Shown here: one piece after another, positions 1 to 7,923 of the stretch
Position numbering within the stretch: the stretch's first letter is position 1
How the letters are laid out: each line of letters opens with the position of its first letter
Source: VAZQ01 sp046733355
GTDB lineage: Bacteria > Pseudomonadota > Alphaproteobacteria > Rhizobiales > Xanthobacteraceae
NCBI GenBank assembly: GCA_046733355.1
Contig: JBKPOZ010000126.1
Location: 1-64,000, forward strand
Length of the DNA stretch: 64,000 nucleotides
Direction: 5' to 3'
Translations under genes and position numbers: made by a program
Notes under the pieces: model-generated
Database searches by the model: none
Told to the model about the DNA's origin: nothing
Seen by the model: the letters and a program-made list of their open reading frames with translations, nothing else

Positions 1-48
1 CGTCCTTATCCTGTGATTGATTCACAATTCATGGGCGCACTCGGACCT

Positions 49-151
49 GCTCCCTCTCCCATTGGGAGAGGGGTGGGGTGAGGGGCTAAGATCTCTCGAT
101 GCATATTGTCCCCCTCACCCCAACCCTCTCCCCACGGGGGAGAGGGAGCAC
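49..151. repeat. Paired hairpin repeat (family A)
   Basis: Two GC-rich hairpins face each other. The first has the arm CCCTCTCCC at 52-60 pairing with 64-72, and the second pairs 124-133 with 136-146. They are joined by CCCTCACCCC-type sequence. A single-hairpin copy occurs at 7851-7880. Dispersed repeats of this kind are common between genes in Rhizobiales. The stretch 1-193 holds nothing else recognisable; it follows the stop of the leftmost ABC gene. Confidence 0.75.
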
Positions 152-193
152 ACCTGCATTCGCCTCTCGGAATCCGGCTCATCAGAAACACCA

Positions 194-949
194 TCAACTT
201 GACAGCGGGGCGCCGAGAAGGATGCTGGCCACGTCCTTGTTGGCCCGGATCTGTTCCGGCGTGCCATCGGCTAAAAAGCGTCCCTCGTGCATCATGACGA
301 TGCGATCGGAATAGCGAAACACCACATCCATGTCGTGCTCGATCACCACGGCGGTGACGTGCCCCGCGCGCACGACGGAGGAAACGGTGTCCATGATCTG
401 CGTCTTGTCACGCGTGCTCACCCCGCTTGTCGGCTCATCCAGAAACAGGAGCTTTGGGCGGAGCGCGTAGGCGACCGCCACATCGAGAAGCTTGCGCTCT
501 CCCTGCGCGAGCCCTCCGGCCAGCAACGCGCTCTTATCGCGCAGACCGAATTGGGAGAGCACCTGCATGGTCTCGCGATAAACATCGGCGTCATGATCCG
601 CAAGGGAGGCGATGCGCACCGTCTTGCCGTCCCGCGAGAACACCGAGAGTGCCACGTTGTCGTAGACCGAGAGCCCGTCAAACAGATTGACGATCTGAAA
701 GCTGCGGGCGATGCCCGCGCGAATGCGCTGGTACACCGCCGTGTTGGTGATGTCCTTGTCCTCGAACAGGATTTGGCCGGAATCGGGCGTGAGATGCGCG
801 CTGATGAGATTGACCAGCGACGTCTTCCCGGCGCCGTTCGAGCCGACGAGCGAGAGGAACTCGCCCTGTTGCACGGTGAAATTGATGCCGTCACAGGCAC
901 GCGTCTCGCCGAACTGCTTGCGCAGGTCGATCGTGCGCAACAGCGTCAT
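194..949 (-). CDS. Branched-chain-type ABC transporter ATP-binding protein (LivG-like)
   Basis: This is the cytoplasmic ATPase of a LivFGHM-type importer, 251 residues. The Walker A motif GSNGAGKTS is near residues 36-44, the Q-loop region is FQIVNLFDGLS, a signature-like LAQGERKLL follows, and Walker B plus the catalytic Glu are in LLFLDEPTSG. The start ATG at 949 overlaps the stop of the permease gene by four bases (ATGA), so translation is probably coupled. A longer reading frame runs upstream, but it only shadows the permease. No second ATPase (LivF) follows: the gene is succeeded by a repeat and the window edge, so it may lie outside or be encoded elsewhere. The substrate is unknown. The Tat-type binding protein nearby and the divergent urt genes fit an amide or amino acid, but that is inference. 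Confidence 0.9.
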   Translation of the reverse strand: MTLLRTIDLRKQFGETRACDGINFTVQQGEFLSLVGSNGAGKTSLVNLISAHLTPDSGQILFEDKDITNTAVYQRIRAGIARSFQIVNLFDGLSVYDNVALSVFSRDGKTVRIASLADHDADVYRETMQVLSQFGLRDKSALLAGGLAQGERKLLDVAVAYALRPKLLFLDEPTSGVSTRDKTQIMDTVSSVVRAGHVTAVVIEHDMDVVFRYSDRIVMMHEGRFLADGTPEQIRANKDVASILLGAPLSS

Positions 950-1959
950 GCAGGCTTTTCCTTCCGCCGGAACAGCCGCACCAGTGCAGCAAGACCGCCG
1001 ACGATGCCGGTCGGGAGCACCATGACCAGGAGCACGAGCACGACGCCGAGAAGCATCTGCCAGTATTCGGTCGTCGCCACCGCATAGCTCTTGAGATACG
1101 TGAACACCACGCCACCGATTATCGGACCGGTGAAGTTGCGAAAGCCCCCAAGCAGTGCCGCAAACACGATCTCGCCCGAGAACGGCCAGTACAGGATCTC
1201 GGGCGTGGTGAGGCCGTTGAGCGGTGCCCATAGAATGCCGGCAAGCCCCGTAAACGTGCCGGAAATGAGAAACGCCATCCAGCGGAAGCGGCGAATGCGG
1301 ATGCCCAGAAAGGCCGCGCGCGTCTCGTTGTCCCGGATCGCCTGCAGCGCCTTGCCGAAAGGCGAATGCACGATCAGCCACATGAAAACGACGCAGAGCG
1401 CGAAAATCGCCAGCACGTAGTAGTAATAGGCGTTGATGAAACGCGAAAACGCGCCGCTGCCGGTGAAGGTGAGCATTCCGCCAAGGAGCGGCGGCCGCGG
1501 CACGCGCAAGCCGTCCGTCCCCCCGGTGGTCCAGAACAGCTTGAGCGCCAGGGACCACAACACCTGTGAGAGCGCGAGCGTGAGAATGCCGAAGAAAATC
1601 CGCGTATGCCGCACGCAGATATAGCCAAACAGTGCCGAGAGGAGCGCCGTGATAGGAACGCCGATAAGGATATACAGCTCCATCGCGTGAATGTCGGCAT
1701 CGCGAACCAGGAAGGCGACCGTATAAGCGCCGATGCCGAAAAAGGCGGAATGGCCGAAGGAAAGAAGCCCCGTATAGCCGAGCAGCAGATTGAACCCCAG
1801 CGCCGCAATCGCGGCAATGAGCCCGTAGGTGAAGAGCTGGACCTGATAAAGCCCGACGAAATAGGGAAGCAAAGCCAGCGCGATTACAGCCACGATGGCG
1901 GCGATGAGCAGCAGCAGTTTGGAGCGCCAGGCGGGCGCGCTGACCTCGGGGCTCATCAT
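946..1959 (-). CDS. Branched-chain-type ABC transporter permease (LivM-like)
   Basis: This 337-residue inner-membrane permease is rich in hydrophobic helices. It carries the LivM hallmark GYTGLLSFGHSAFFGIGAY around residue 60 and the cytoplasmic loop FGKALQAIRDNETRAAFLGI near residue 180, which contacts the ATPase in this family. It overlaps the next permease by four bases at its start and the ATPase by four bases at its end, as expected for the middle gene of one operon. It should pair with the LivH-like protein to form the pore. Length and motifs are typical and nothing looks broken. Confidence 0.92.
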   Translation of the reverse strand: MMSPEVSAPAWRSKLLLLIAAIVAVIALALLPYFVGLYQVQLFTYGLIAAIAALGFNLLLGYTGLLSFGHSAFFGIGAYTVAFLVRDADIHAMELYILIGVPITALLSALFGYICVRHTRIFFGILTLALSQVLWSLALKLFWTTGGTDGLRVPRPPLLGGMLTFTGSGAFSRFINAYYYYVLAIFALCVVFMWLIVHSPFGKALQAIRDNETRAAFLGIRIRRFRWMAFLISGTFTGLAGILWAPLNGLTTPEILYWPFSGEIVFAALLGGFRNFTGPIIGGVVFTYLKSYAVATTEYWQMLLGVVLVLLVMVLPTGIVGGLAALVRLFRRKEKPA

Positions 1960-2834
1960 GCGCTTCCAAAGAGCCCCGTGGGTTTGACCAGCAGCACGAT
2001 GGTGGCGATCAGATAGAGCACCGCGAGCTCGATCTCCGGGAAGAACTGAATGCCCGCGGTGCGCACGATGCTAACGATAAGCGCGCCGACGAGCGCGCCC
2101 TGGAGACTCCCGAGTCCGCCGATGACCACCACCACGAAGGCGAGGATCAGCGCGTCGATGCCCATGTCGAGCACCGCGGTCTGGATGGGAACGATGATCG
2201 CGCCGCCGAGCCCGGCCATGAAGCAGCCGATCGCGAAAGCGGCGACATAGATGAGACCGACATTGAGCCCAAGCGCCGAGGCCATGCGGCGGTCCTGCGA
2301 CGTTGCGCGCAGCATGACGCCGAATTTGGTGCGGTAGATGACTGCCCAGAGCGCGACCGCGGCGACGATCCCGATACCGACCACCAGCAGGTTGTATCCG
2401 GGATAGACGAAGCCGCCGAAACGGATGATCGGAAAGGTGTCCATGAGCGGATCGGCCGAACGCGGATTGCCGCCCCAGATCATGAGGATCGCGTCCTGCA
2501 GGATGAGCAGAAGCCCGAATGTGATGAGGAGCTGATACTCCTCCGCGCGCCGATAGAACGGGCGCAGCAGCACGGGCTCGATCACCGCGCCAACGGCCGC
2601 CACGGCCAGCGCGCCCACCGGAATGAGCAACAACAGCAAATGAAGCGGCAGGCCGTAGGCAATGCCCCGGCCGACCATCCAGGCGGTGACATAGGCGCCG
2701 ATGGCATAGAGGCTGCCATGCGCCATGTTGACGATGCGCATGACTCCAAAGATCAAGCTGAGGCCGGCGGAAATGAGAAAGAGGACGGAGGCGTAATAGA
2801 GCGAGTTGAGAATTTGGAGTGTAAGAATCCCCAT
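1956..2834 (-). CDS. Branched-chain-type ABC transporter permease (LivH-like)
   Basis: A 292-residue integral membrane permease. The N-terminal region contains GLSLIFGVMRIVNMAHGSLYAIGAY, the usual LivH signature, and the coupling loop TKFGVMLRATSQDRRMASALGLN lies near residue 170. It is the first permease gene after the binding-protein gene on the same strand. About 180 bases separate them, holding a transcription terminator and a palindromic repeat. The terminator suggests that the binding protein is made in excess, with read-through or a separate promoter serving the permeases. The start at 2834 is the one that keeps the first helix. Confidence 0.92.
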   Translation of the reverse strand: MGILTLQILNSLYYASVLFLISAGLSLIFGVMRIVNMAHGSLYAIGAYVTAWMVGRGIAYGLPLHLLLLLIPVGALAVAAVGAVIEPVLLRPFYRRAEEYQLLITFGLLLILQDAILMIWGGNPRSADPLMDTFPIIRFGGFVYPGYNLLVVGIGIVAAVALWAVIYRTKFGVMLRATSQDRRMASALGLNVGLIYVAAFAIGCFMAGLGGAIIVPIQTAVLDMGIDALILAFVVVVIGGLGSLQGALVGALIVSIVRTAGIQFFPEIELAVLYLIATIVLLVKPTGLFGSA

Positions 2835-2893
2835 AGCTGGTTGCGAGCCTCTCCGCCGTGCGCGCGGACCTTAGCCCATCTCAGATACGGTGT

Positions 2894-2925
2894 AAAAAAA
2901 ACGCGCCCGAGAAGCTCGGGCGCGT
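2894..2925 (-). terminator. Rho-independent terminator after the binding-protein gene
   Basis: A perfect 11-bp stem (2901-2911 with 2915-2925) closes a 3-base loop. Read on the minus strand it is followed by eight T residues (2894-2901). It lies 90 bases past the stop of the binding-protein gene at 3016 and ahead of the permease genes. It would limit read-through and raise the ratio of binding protein to membrane subunits. Confidence 0.88.
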
Positions 2926-2948
2926 CGTGGTTGTTCTTTCCCTCCGCT

Positions 2949-3004
2949 CGTCCCCGCGAAAGCGGGGACCCAGTCTCGATTCCCGCTTGCGCGGGAATGA
3001 GCGG
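2949..3004. repeat. Palindromic repeat, family B (two hairpins)
   Basis: The left hairpin is CCCCGC-GAAA-GCGGGG (2952-2967) and the right hairpin is TTCCCGCTTGCGCGGGAA, followed by TGAGCGG. Related copies occur at 14426-14484, 36734-36798 (inverted) and 57333-57396 (degenerate). This is a dispersed intergenic element; the copy at 14426 is inside a coding sequence. Confidence 0.85.
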
Positions 3005-3015
3005 AACGAGAGGCC

Positions 3016-4413
3016 TCAGCCCACCGCCTTCGGCCAGGTGGTCTTGATCCAGTTCGCCGCCGCCGTCGATTCGTTGTGGCCCTGGCCGGGCTTCGGCCAG
3101 TTCGGCGGCGCCGTGATGTTACGAATGGGAATCGTGATCACCCGGTTCGGGTCCCAGGTCGAGAACGGATATTCGGGCAAATTCTTGCTGAACCCGATGA
3201 TCGCGTCCTTGTAGCCCTGGTGATTGTCGGGCCGGATGTAGACATAGCCCGATGGCGCGTCGTAGCCCAGGCCCTCGAGCTGGCTGACGATCAACTCGTC
3301 ATCAGGCCAGCCGCCGTGCAGGCGATTGGCGCGCTCGATGGCGTTCTTGAGCATGTAGAGCGTGACATAGGCGCCTTCCGACTGGAAGTTCGGATACTCG
3401 TTCCAGCGTTTGTAGTAGCGCTGCACGAAAGACTTGTTCACCGGCCAGCGGTCGCCCGCCGGGAAGCTGAAGTAGTAGTTCGAGTGCACGCCGGCGAGCA
3501 CGCCTTCCGGATGGTCCTTGCCGATCGCGTGCGGCGCAACGCCGAGCGCGAGCGTGGTCGCGACCTTCATCTTGTCGAACAGACCGTAGCGCAGTGCCTG
3601 CTTGTAGAACGCGATGTAATCGCCGCCCCAGACCGAGGTGAAGAGCAGGTCGGGGTTCGACGACATCGCTTTGGTGATATGCGAGGTGAAGTCCGTGGTG
3701 CCGAGCTTGGGCCAGCTTTCCGACACAGTCTCCACGCCCGGCAAGAGCCGCTCGAGCGCGAGCGTAAAGTGCTCGGCCGCGTTGCGCCCATAGCTGTAGT
3801 CGGGATGGATGTGGGCGATGCGCCGCACCTGCGGCCAGGTTTGTGCGGTGCCGATCGCGCTGGTGATGCCATCCGCCGACTGAATGTTGGTGAGGCGGAA
3901 GAGGTATTTCGGGTTCGGGACCGCCTTGTCGAACAGAAAGTCGGTGCAGCCGTCGACAAAGATTGAGAGCAGGCTCAGCTCCTCAGAGACGGGACCCAGC
4001 GCCGGCGAGTTGCCGCTGGAAATCACCCCGGTGAAGAGGTCGATCTTACCCTCGAGCTTCATGCGCCGAAGCTCTTTCACGTTGGCGTCGGTTCCGGCCG
4101 CTTCGTCCGCCGTGATGGTCTCGATCTTGCGCTTGCCCAAAAATCCGCCCTGGGCATTGATCTCTTCGGCCGCAAGCGTGTGCCCCTTGAGCGAAGGCTC
4201 GCCGAGCACCGCGGCTGGGCCGGTGAGAAAGGTCATATGCCCGGTCTTGTAGGGCGTATCGGGGATCTTTCCGGCCGCCTTCGGCGGCTCGGCGGCGGCC
4301 CTGACCAGTTGCGGGGCGGCAACGAGGCCGGCACCGGCAAGGCTGCCTCCGCCGACAGTAACCCCGAGCGCGCTAAGAAAACCGCGCCGGTCGAGGGTAG
4401 GGGGCTTCTCCAT
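3016..4413 (-). CDS. ABC transporter substrate-binding protein, Tat-type signal
   Basis: A 465-residue periplasmic binding protein of the LivJ/urea/amide-binding superfamily. The N-terminus has a twin-arginine signal (DRRGFLSALG, then a hydrophobic stretch ending AAPQLVRAAA near residue 45). The mature protein shows the typical TGPAAVLGEPSLKGHTLAAEEINAQGG opening and IHPDYSYGRNAAEHF in the centre. The start at 4413 was chosen because AGGGAGAA lies just upstream; a longer frame to 4485 lacks this. It leads the minus-strand importer operon and is followed by a strong terminator. The ligand cannot be read from sequence. Export folded through Tat may mean a cofactor or a need for cytoplasmic folding, though many rhizobial binding proteins of this class have RR signals. 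Confidence 0.9.
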   Translation of the reverse strand: MEKPPTLDRRGFLSALGVTVGGGSLAGAGLVAAPQLVRAAAEPPKAAGKIPDTPYKTGHMTFLTGPAAVLGEPSLKGHTLAAEEINAQGGFLGKRKIETITADEAAGTDANVKELRRMKLEGKIDLFTGVISSGNSPALGPVSEELSLLSIFVDGCTDFLFDKAVPNPKYLFRLTNIQSADGITSAIGTAQTWPQVRRIAHIHPDYSYGRNAAEHFTLALERLLPGVETVSESWPKLGTTDFTSHITKAMSSNPDLLFTSVWGGDYIAFYKQALRYGLFDKMKVATTLALGVAPHAIGKDHPEGVLAGVHSNYYFSFPAGDRWPVNKSFVQRYYKRWNEYPNFQSEGAYVTLYMLKNAIERANRLHGGWPDDELIVSQLEGLGYDAPSGYVYIRPDNHQGYKDAIIGFSKNLPEYPFSTWDPNRVITIPIRNITAPPNWPKPGQGHNESTAAANWIKTTWPKAVG

Positions 4414-4706
4414 GGGCTGTTCTCCCTGAGGTTTTTGGACGGGATGGGTGGGGACTATGTTTGAGGCGTCCCTGGCGCGCTTCATATCACGTTACCATCG
4501 GGTGCGCGACCAGGCAGTGCGACAATCGCAAGCAACTTGAAGTGAAGAACCCTGCCGGGCGGCTTTTCATCCGCCTGTCCGGGAAGGATCGCTCGTGGCA
4601 GCTCCGGCCGCTCAATTGTGAGGCAGGCGGGCCTCCGCGATTCTTTCCCCGTCCTTCACACCGAAGGATTTTATCTTTTATTTCACGACTTTGCTTGGTT
4701 GACGGA

Positions 4707-4722
4707 TTGGCACGCCGCTTGC
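4707..4722 (+). promoter_or_regulatory. Sigma54 (RpoN) promoter of the urt-ure operon
   Basis: The sequence TTGGCACGCCGCTTGC matches the -24/-12 consensus YTGGCACG-N4-TTGC at every defined position. It lies about 60 bases upstream of the urtA start codon in the divergent intergenic region 4414-4781. This is direct evidence for RpoN-dependent transcription, and in this context NtrC is the likely activator. No convincing NtrC site was identified upstream by eye. Confidence 0.85.
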
Positions 4723-4781
4723 GACTCTCGCACTGCAAAATGCATAAAACCCATTTCGTGCGTCAACAGAAGGACATCGCC

Positions 4782-6107
4782 ATGCATCCAACTATTGGGG
4801 CGGGCCGGCCGCTTGGCCGCCGCTCGGTCCTGGCGCTCGCCGGACTAGCCCTGGGACTTTCCGCCGCACCCGCGCTTGCCCAAGGGGGCAGCGGAGACAC
4901 CATCAAGGTCGGCGTGCTGCATTCGCTCTCCGGCACAATGGCAATCAGCGAGACTACCCTGAGCGACGTCATGCGCATGCTCATCGAGGAGCAGAACAAG
5001 AAGGGCGGACTTTTGGGCAAGAAGCTCGAAGCCGTCGTAGTCGATCCCGGAGGCGGACCCAACTGGGCGCTGTTTGCCGAAAAAGCGCGCGAGCTCATCA
5101 CCCAGCACAAGGTTGCCGCCGTGTTCGGCTGCTGGACCTCGGTGTCACGCAAGACCGTGCTCCCCGTCTTCAAGGAGCTCAACAACATCCTTTTCTATCC
5201 GGTGCAGTACGAAGGCGAAGAAAGCGAGCGCAACGTCTTCTATACCGGCGCTGCCCCAAATCAGCAGGCGATACCCGCGGTCGACTATCTGATGTCGAAG
5301 GACGGCGGCGAGGCAAAGCGATGGGTGCTCGCCGGCACCGATTACGTCTATCCGCGCACCACCAACAAAATCCTCGAAGCCTTTCTCAAGCAGAAGGGCG
5401 TCGCGGATGCGGACATCATGATCAATTATACGCCGTTCGGCCATTCCGACTGGCAGACCATCGTCAGCGAAATCAAGAAATTCGGCTCCGCGGGCAAGAA
5501 GACGGCAGTGGTCTCAACCATCAACGGCGACGCCAACGTCCCGTTCTACAAGGAGCTCGGCAACCAGGGCGTTAAGGCGACTGACATTCCGGTGGTGGCG
5601 TTCTCGGTCGGCGAGGAGGAGCTTGCTGGTCTCGATACGCGGCCGCTCGTCGGTCATCTGGCGGCATGGAATTACTTCATGTCGATCAAGTCCCCCATCA
5701 ATGACGAGTTCATCAAGAGCTGGCACGCCTTCATCAAGAACCCGAAACGGGTCACCAACGATCCCATGGAAGCGCATTTCATCGGCTTTGCCATGTGGGT
5801 GAAGGCGGTGGAGAAGGCCGGCACCACCGATCCGGACAAGGTGATCGATGCGCTTCCCGGCATCGAGGCGCCGAACCTCACCGGTGGCATGTCAAAAATG
5901 CTGCCCAATCATCACATCACCAAGCCGGTGTTCATCGGCGAGGTGCGTGCGGACGGCCAGTTCGACGTGGTATGGAAAACCCCGGGCTTGGTGCCGGGCG
6001 ATGCCTGGTCCAAGTACCTGCCCGGCTCCAAGGACCTGATCGGCGACTGGGTAACGCTCAAATGCGGCAACTACAATACCGTCACCAAGAAGTGCGGCGG
6101 CGCCTGA
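4782..6107 (+). CDS. urtA: Urea ABC transporter substrate-binding protein UrtA
   Basis: This protein binds urea in the periplasm for the UrtABCDE importer. It has 441 residues with a signal peptide (GRRSVLALAGLALGLSAAPALAQ) and a mature start DTIKVGVLHSLSGTMAISE, which is characteristic of UrtA. Further family hallmarks are VFGCWTSVSRKTVLPVF, FYPVQYEGEE and NDPMEAHFIGFAMW. The ATG at 4782 has AGAAGGA eight bases upstream; the open frame continues upstream without a better start. It is the first gene of the urea operon, directly behind a sigma54 promoter, with urtB starting about 30 bases downstream. Confidence 0.96.
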   Translation: MHPTIGAGRPLGRRSVLALAGLALGLSAAPALAQGGSGDTIKVGVLHSLSGTMAISETTLSDVMRMLIEEQNKKGGLLGKKLEAVVVDPGGGPNWALFAEKARELITQHKVAAVFGCWTSVSRKTVLPVFKELNNILFYPVQYEGEESERNVFYTGAAPNQQAIPAVDYLMSKDGGEAKRWVLAGTDYVYPRTTNKILEAFLKQKGVADADIMINYTPFGHSDWQTIVSEIKKFGSAGKKTAVVSTINGDANVPFYKELGNQGVKATDIPVVAFSVGEEELAGLDTRPLVGHLAAWNYFMSIKSPINDEFIKSWHAFIKNPKRVTNDPMEAHFIGFAMWVKAVEKAGTTDPDKVIDALPGIEAPNLTGGMSKMLPNHHITKPVFIGEVRADGQFDVVWKTPGLVPGDAWSKYLPGSKDLIGDWVTLKCGNYNTVTKKCGGA

Positions 6108-6129
6108 TTTTCGCCTGTCTCGCAGCATC

Positions 6130-6207
6130 GTAGCCCGGGTGAGCGAAGCGACACCCGGGACTAGAACCGGAGCAATCCCGCATGTCGCTGACGCTCATGC
6201 GGGCTAC
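6130..6207. repeat. Palindromic repeat, family C, overlapping the start of urtB
   Basis: The element begins GTAGCCCGGGTGAGCGAAGCG and ends GACGCTCATGCGGGCTAC, so its termini are inverted repeats (GTAGCCC/GGGCTAC). Related copies lie at 23246-23310 (degenerate), 40162-40232, 42788-42856 and 51946-52016. Here the repeat fills the gap between urtA and urtB and runs into the signal-peptide coding region of urtB, supplying its apparent GTG start at 6139. Confidence 0.85.
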
Positions 6208-7809
6208 CGTCACTTCGCCATCGCCGTCCTCGCGTTTGCATTTGCACTGCTCGTGCCCATGGCTGCTGCGCGGGCGGAGCCGTACGCAGATGCGCTTCTC
6301 CATTTCAGCGCTGACAGTTTCGGCGAAACGGAGCAGGGCATCAACGAAGTCGCGGCGAGTGGAAACCCGCTCGCCGCAACCGTAATCATCGCGCTGCAGG
6401 AGGGTCGCCTCCTGTTCAGCGCGCAGGAGAAGCTCGTGCTCATCCGCGAGAGCGCGGGCGGGCTTCTGGATGCGCGCAACGGTGAGACCTTCACGGGCAC
6501 GCCGCCGGCTGATGTTTCGCCAGTGCGCCTCAACAATCGCCTGCGCCGCATCATCGAGGGGGTGCTCGGCACGCTCACGTTATTGTCACCCGATCCGGCC
6601 AGGCGCCTCGAAGCGGCACTCGCGGTGTTCAGGTCGCGCGATCCGAACGCGCTCCCGCTGCTCGATCAGGCGATCGCCAAGGAAGCTGACCCGCGCATCA
6701 AGCAGGCCCTCATTCAGGCGCGTGCCGCCGTCGTGCTGTACCTCGAGAGTGCATCGGATGCGGACAAGATTGCCGCCATTGGGGTCATCCGTGAGCGGGG
6801 CGACCAGGAGGCGTTGGCGCTCCTTGGAGGCCTGCCGGCCAGCACCAGCCCTGCGGTGATGAAAGCGGCAGCCGATGCGATCGCGTCCATCGAGAACACA
6901 CTCGCGATTTGGGCGGGCCTGCAGAATGCCTGGTACGGGCTCTCGCTCGGCTCGGTGCTGCTGCTTGCCGCAATCGGCCTTGCCATCACCTTCGGGGTGA
7001 TGGGGGTCATCAACATGGCGCATGGCGAGATGGTGATGCTCGGCGCCTACACGACCTACGTCGTGCAGCAGCTCATCCGCGCCTACAGCCCGGCATGGTT
7101 CGACTTCTCTCTCGCGCTCGCCGTTCCGCTCGCTTTTCTGATGGCCGGCGCAATCGGCATCCTTATCGAGCGCGGCATCATACACTTCTTATATGGTCGG
7201 CCGCTCGAGACCCTTCTCGCCACCTGGGGGCTCTCGCTCATCCTGCAGCAGGCGGTGCGCACGGCTTTCGGACCGACCAACAAGGATGTGAGCGCGCCTT
7301 CCTGGATGAGCGGCTCCTTCGATCTCGGCCAGCTCACCATTACCTACAACCGCCTCTGCATCATCGTCTTCACGCTGCTCATCTTCGCCGGGCTGCTTGC
7401 CTTGCTCCGATGGAGCCGCTTCGGGCTTGAGATGCGCGCGGTCACGCAGAACCGAGCTATGGCGGCATCAATGGGCATTCGCACAAGCCGCATCGACGCA
7501 CTCACCTTCGGGCTGGGCTCGGGGATTGCCGGCCTCGCCGGCGTCGCGCTTTCGCAGATCGACAATGTCAGCCCCAATCTGGGCCAGGGCTACATCATCG
7601 ATTCGTTCATGGTCGTGGTGTTCGGCGGCGTGGGCAATCTGTGGGGCACGCTCGTCGGCGCCTTCACCCTCGGCATTGCCAACAAGTTCCTCGAGCCCTA
7701 TGCGGGCGCGGTCCTTGGCAAGATCGCCATCCTCGTGCTGATCATTCTGTTCATCCAAAAACGCCCGCGCGGCCTCTTCGCGCTCAAAGGCCGCGCCGCC
7801 GAAGCATGA
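6139..7809 (+). CDS. urtB: Urea ABC transporter permease UrtB
   Basis: A 556-residue protein with a periplasmic N-terminal extension of about 250 residues followed by a LivH-like permease domain, the architecture usual for UrtB. The permease part carries AIGLAITFGVMGVINMAHGEM near residue 290, FGLEMRAVTQNRAMAASMGI near 430, and GLGSGIAGLAGVAL. The signal sequence is FAIAVLAFAFALLVPMAAARAE. The first codon in frame that keeps the whole signal peptide is GTG 6139, which lies inside a family C repeat, so about the first 23 residues are repeat-encoded. The ATG at 6259 would cut into the signal peptide. The original start may have been displaced by the insertion. It acts with UrtC to form the channel. 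Confidence 0.93.
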   Translation: MSEATPGTRTGAIPHVADAHAGYRHFAIAVLAFAFALLVPMAAARAEPYADALLHFSADSFGETEQGINEVAASGNPLAATVIIALQEGRLLFSAQEKLVLIRESAGGLLDARNGETFTGTPPADVSPVRLNNRLRRIIEGVLGTLTLLSPDPARRLEAALAVFRSRDPNALPLLDQAIAKEADPRIKQALIQARAAVVLYLESASDADKIAAIGVIRERGDQEALALLGGLPASTSPAVMKAAADAIASIENTLAIWAGLQNAWYGLSLGSVLLLAAIGLAITFGVMGVINMAHGEMVMLGAYTTYVVQQLIRAYSPAWFDFSLALAVPLAFLMAGAIGILIERGIIHFLYGRPLETLLATWGLSLILQQAVRTAFGPTNKDVSAPSWMSGSFDLGQLTITYNRLCIIVFTLLIFAGLLALLRWSRFGLEMRAVTQNRAMAASMGIRTSRIDALTFGLGSGIAGLAGVALSQIDNVSPNLGQGYIIDSFMVVVFGGVGNLWGTLVGAFTLGIANKFLEPYAGAVLGKIAILVLIILFIQKRPRGLFALKGRAAEA

Positions 7810-7850
7810 TAGGCAGTGTGAGTCACATTTCGTCGACAGACTCAGGTCTG

Positions 7851-7880
7851 CTCCCTCTCCCCGTCGTCGGGGAGAGGGAG
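7851..7880. repeat. Hairpin repeat (family A copy) between urtB and urtC
   Basis: A 12-bp perfect inverted repeat CTCCCTCTCCCC / GGGGAGAGGGAG with a 6-base loop, matching one half of the element at 49-151. It sits in the 114-base gap inside an otherwise tight operon. It lacks a T-run on the plus strand, so it is unlikely to act as a simple terminator, but it could pause transcription or protect the upstream mRNA. Confidence 0.75.
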
Positions 7881-7923
7881 CGCGCCGGAATTTGCCGCCT
7901 GAGACCAGGAACATCTTGAGCAC

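Noticed and set aside
950..1969. N-terminal extension of the LivG-like frame to 1969
   Set aside because: The extra sequence is an alternative frame of the permease gene. The ATPase proper starts at 949 with an ATGA overlap.
2894..2925. Terminator as a plus-strand signal
   Set aside because: The poly-A/T tract is on the 2894 side, so the T-run follows the stem only when read on the minus strand.
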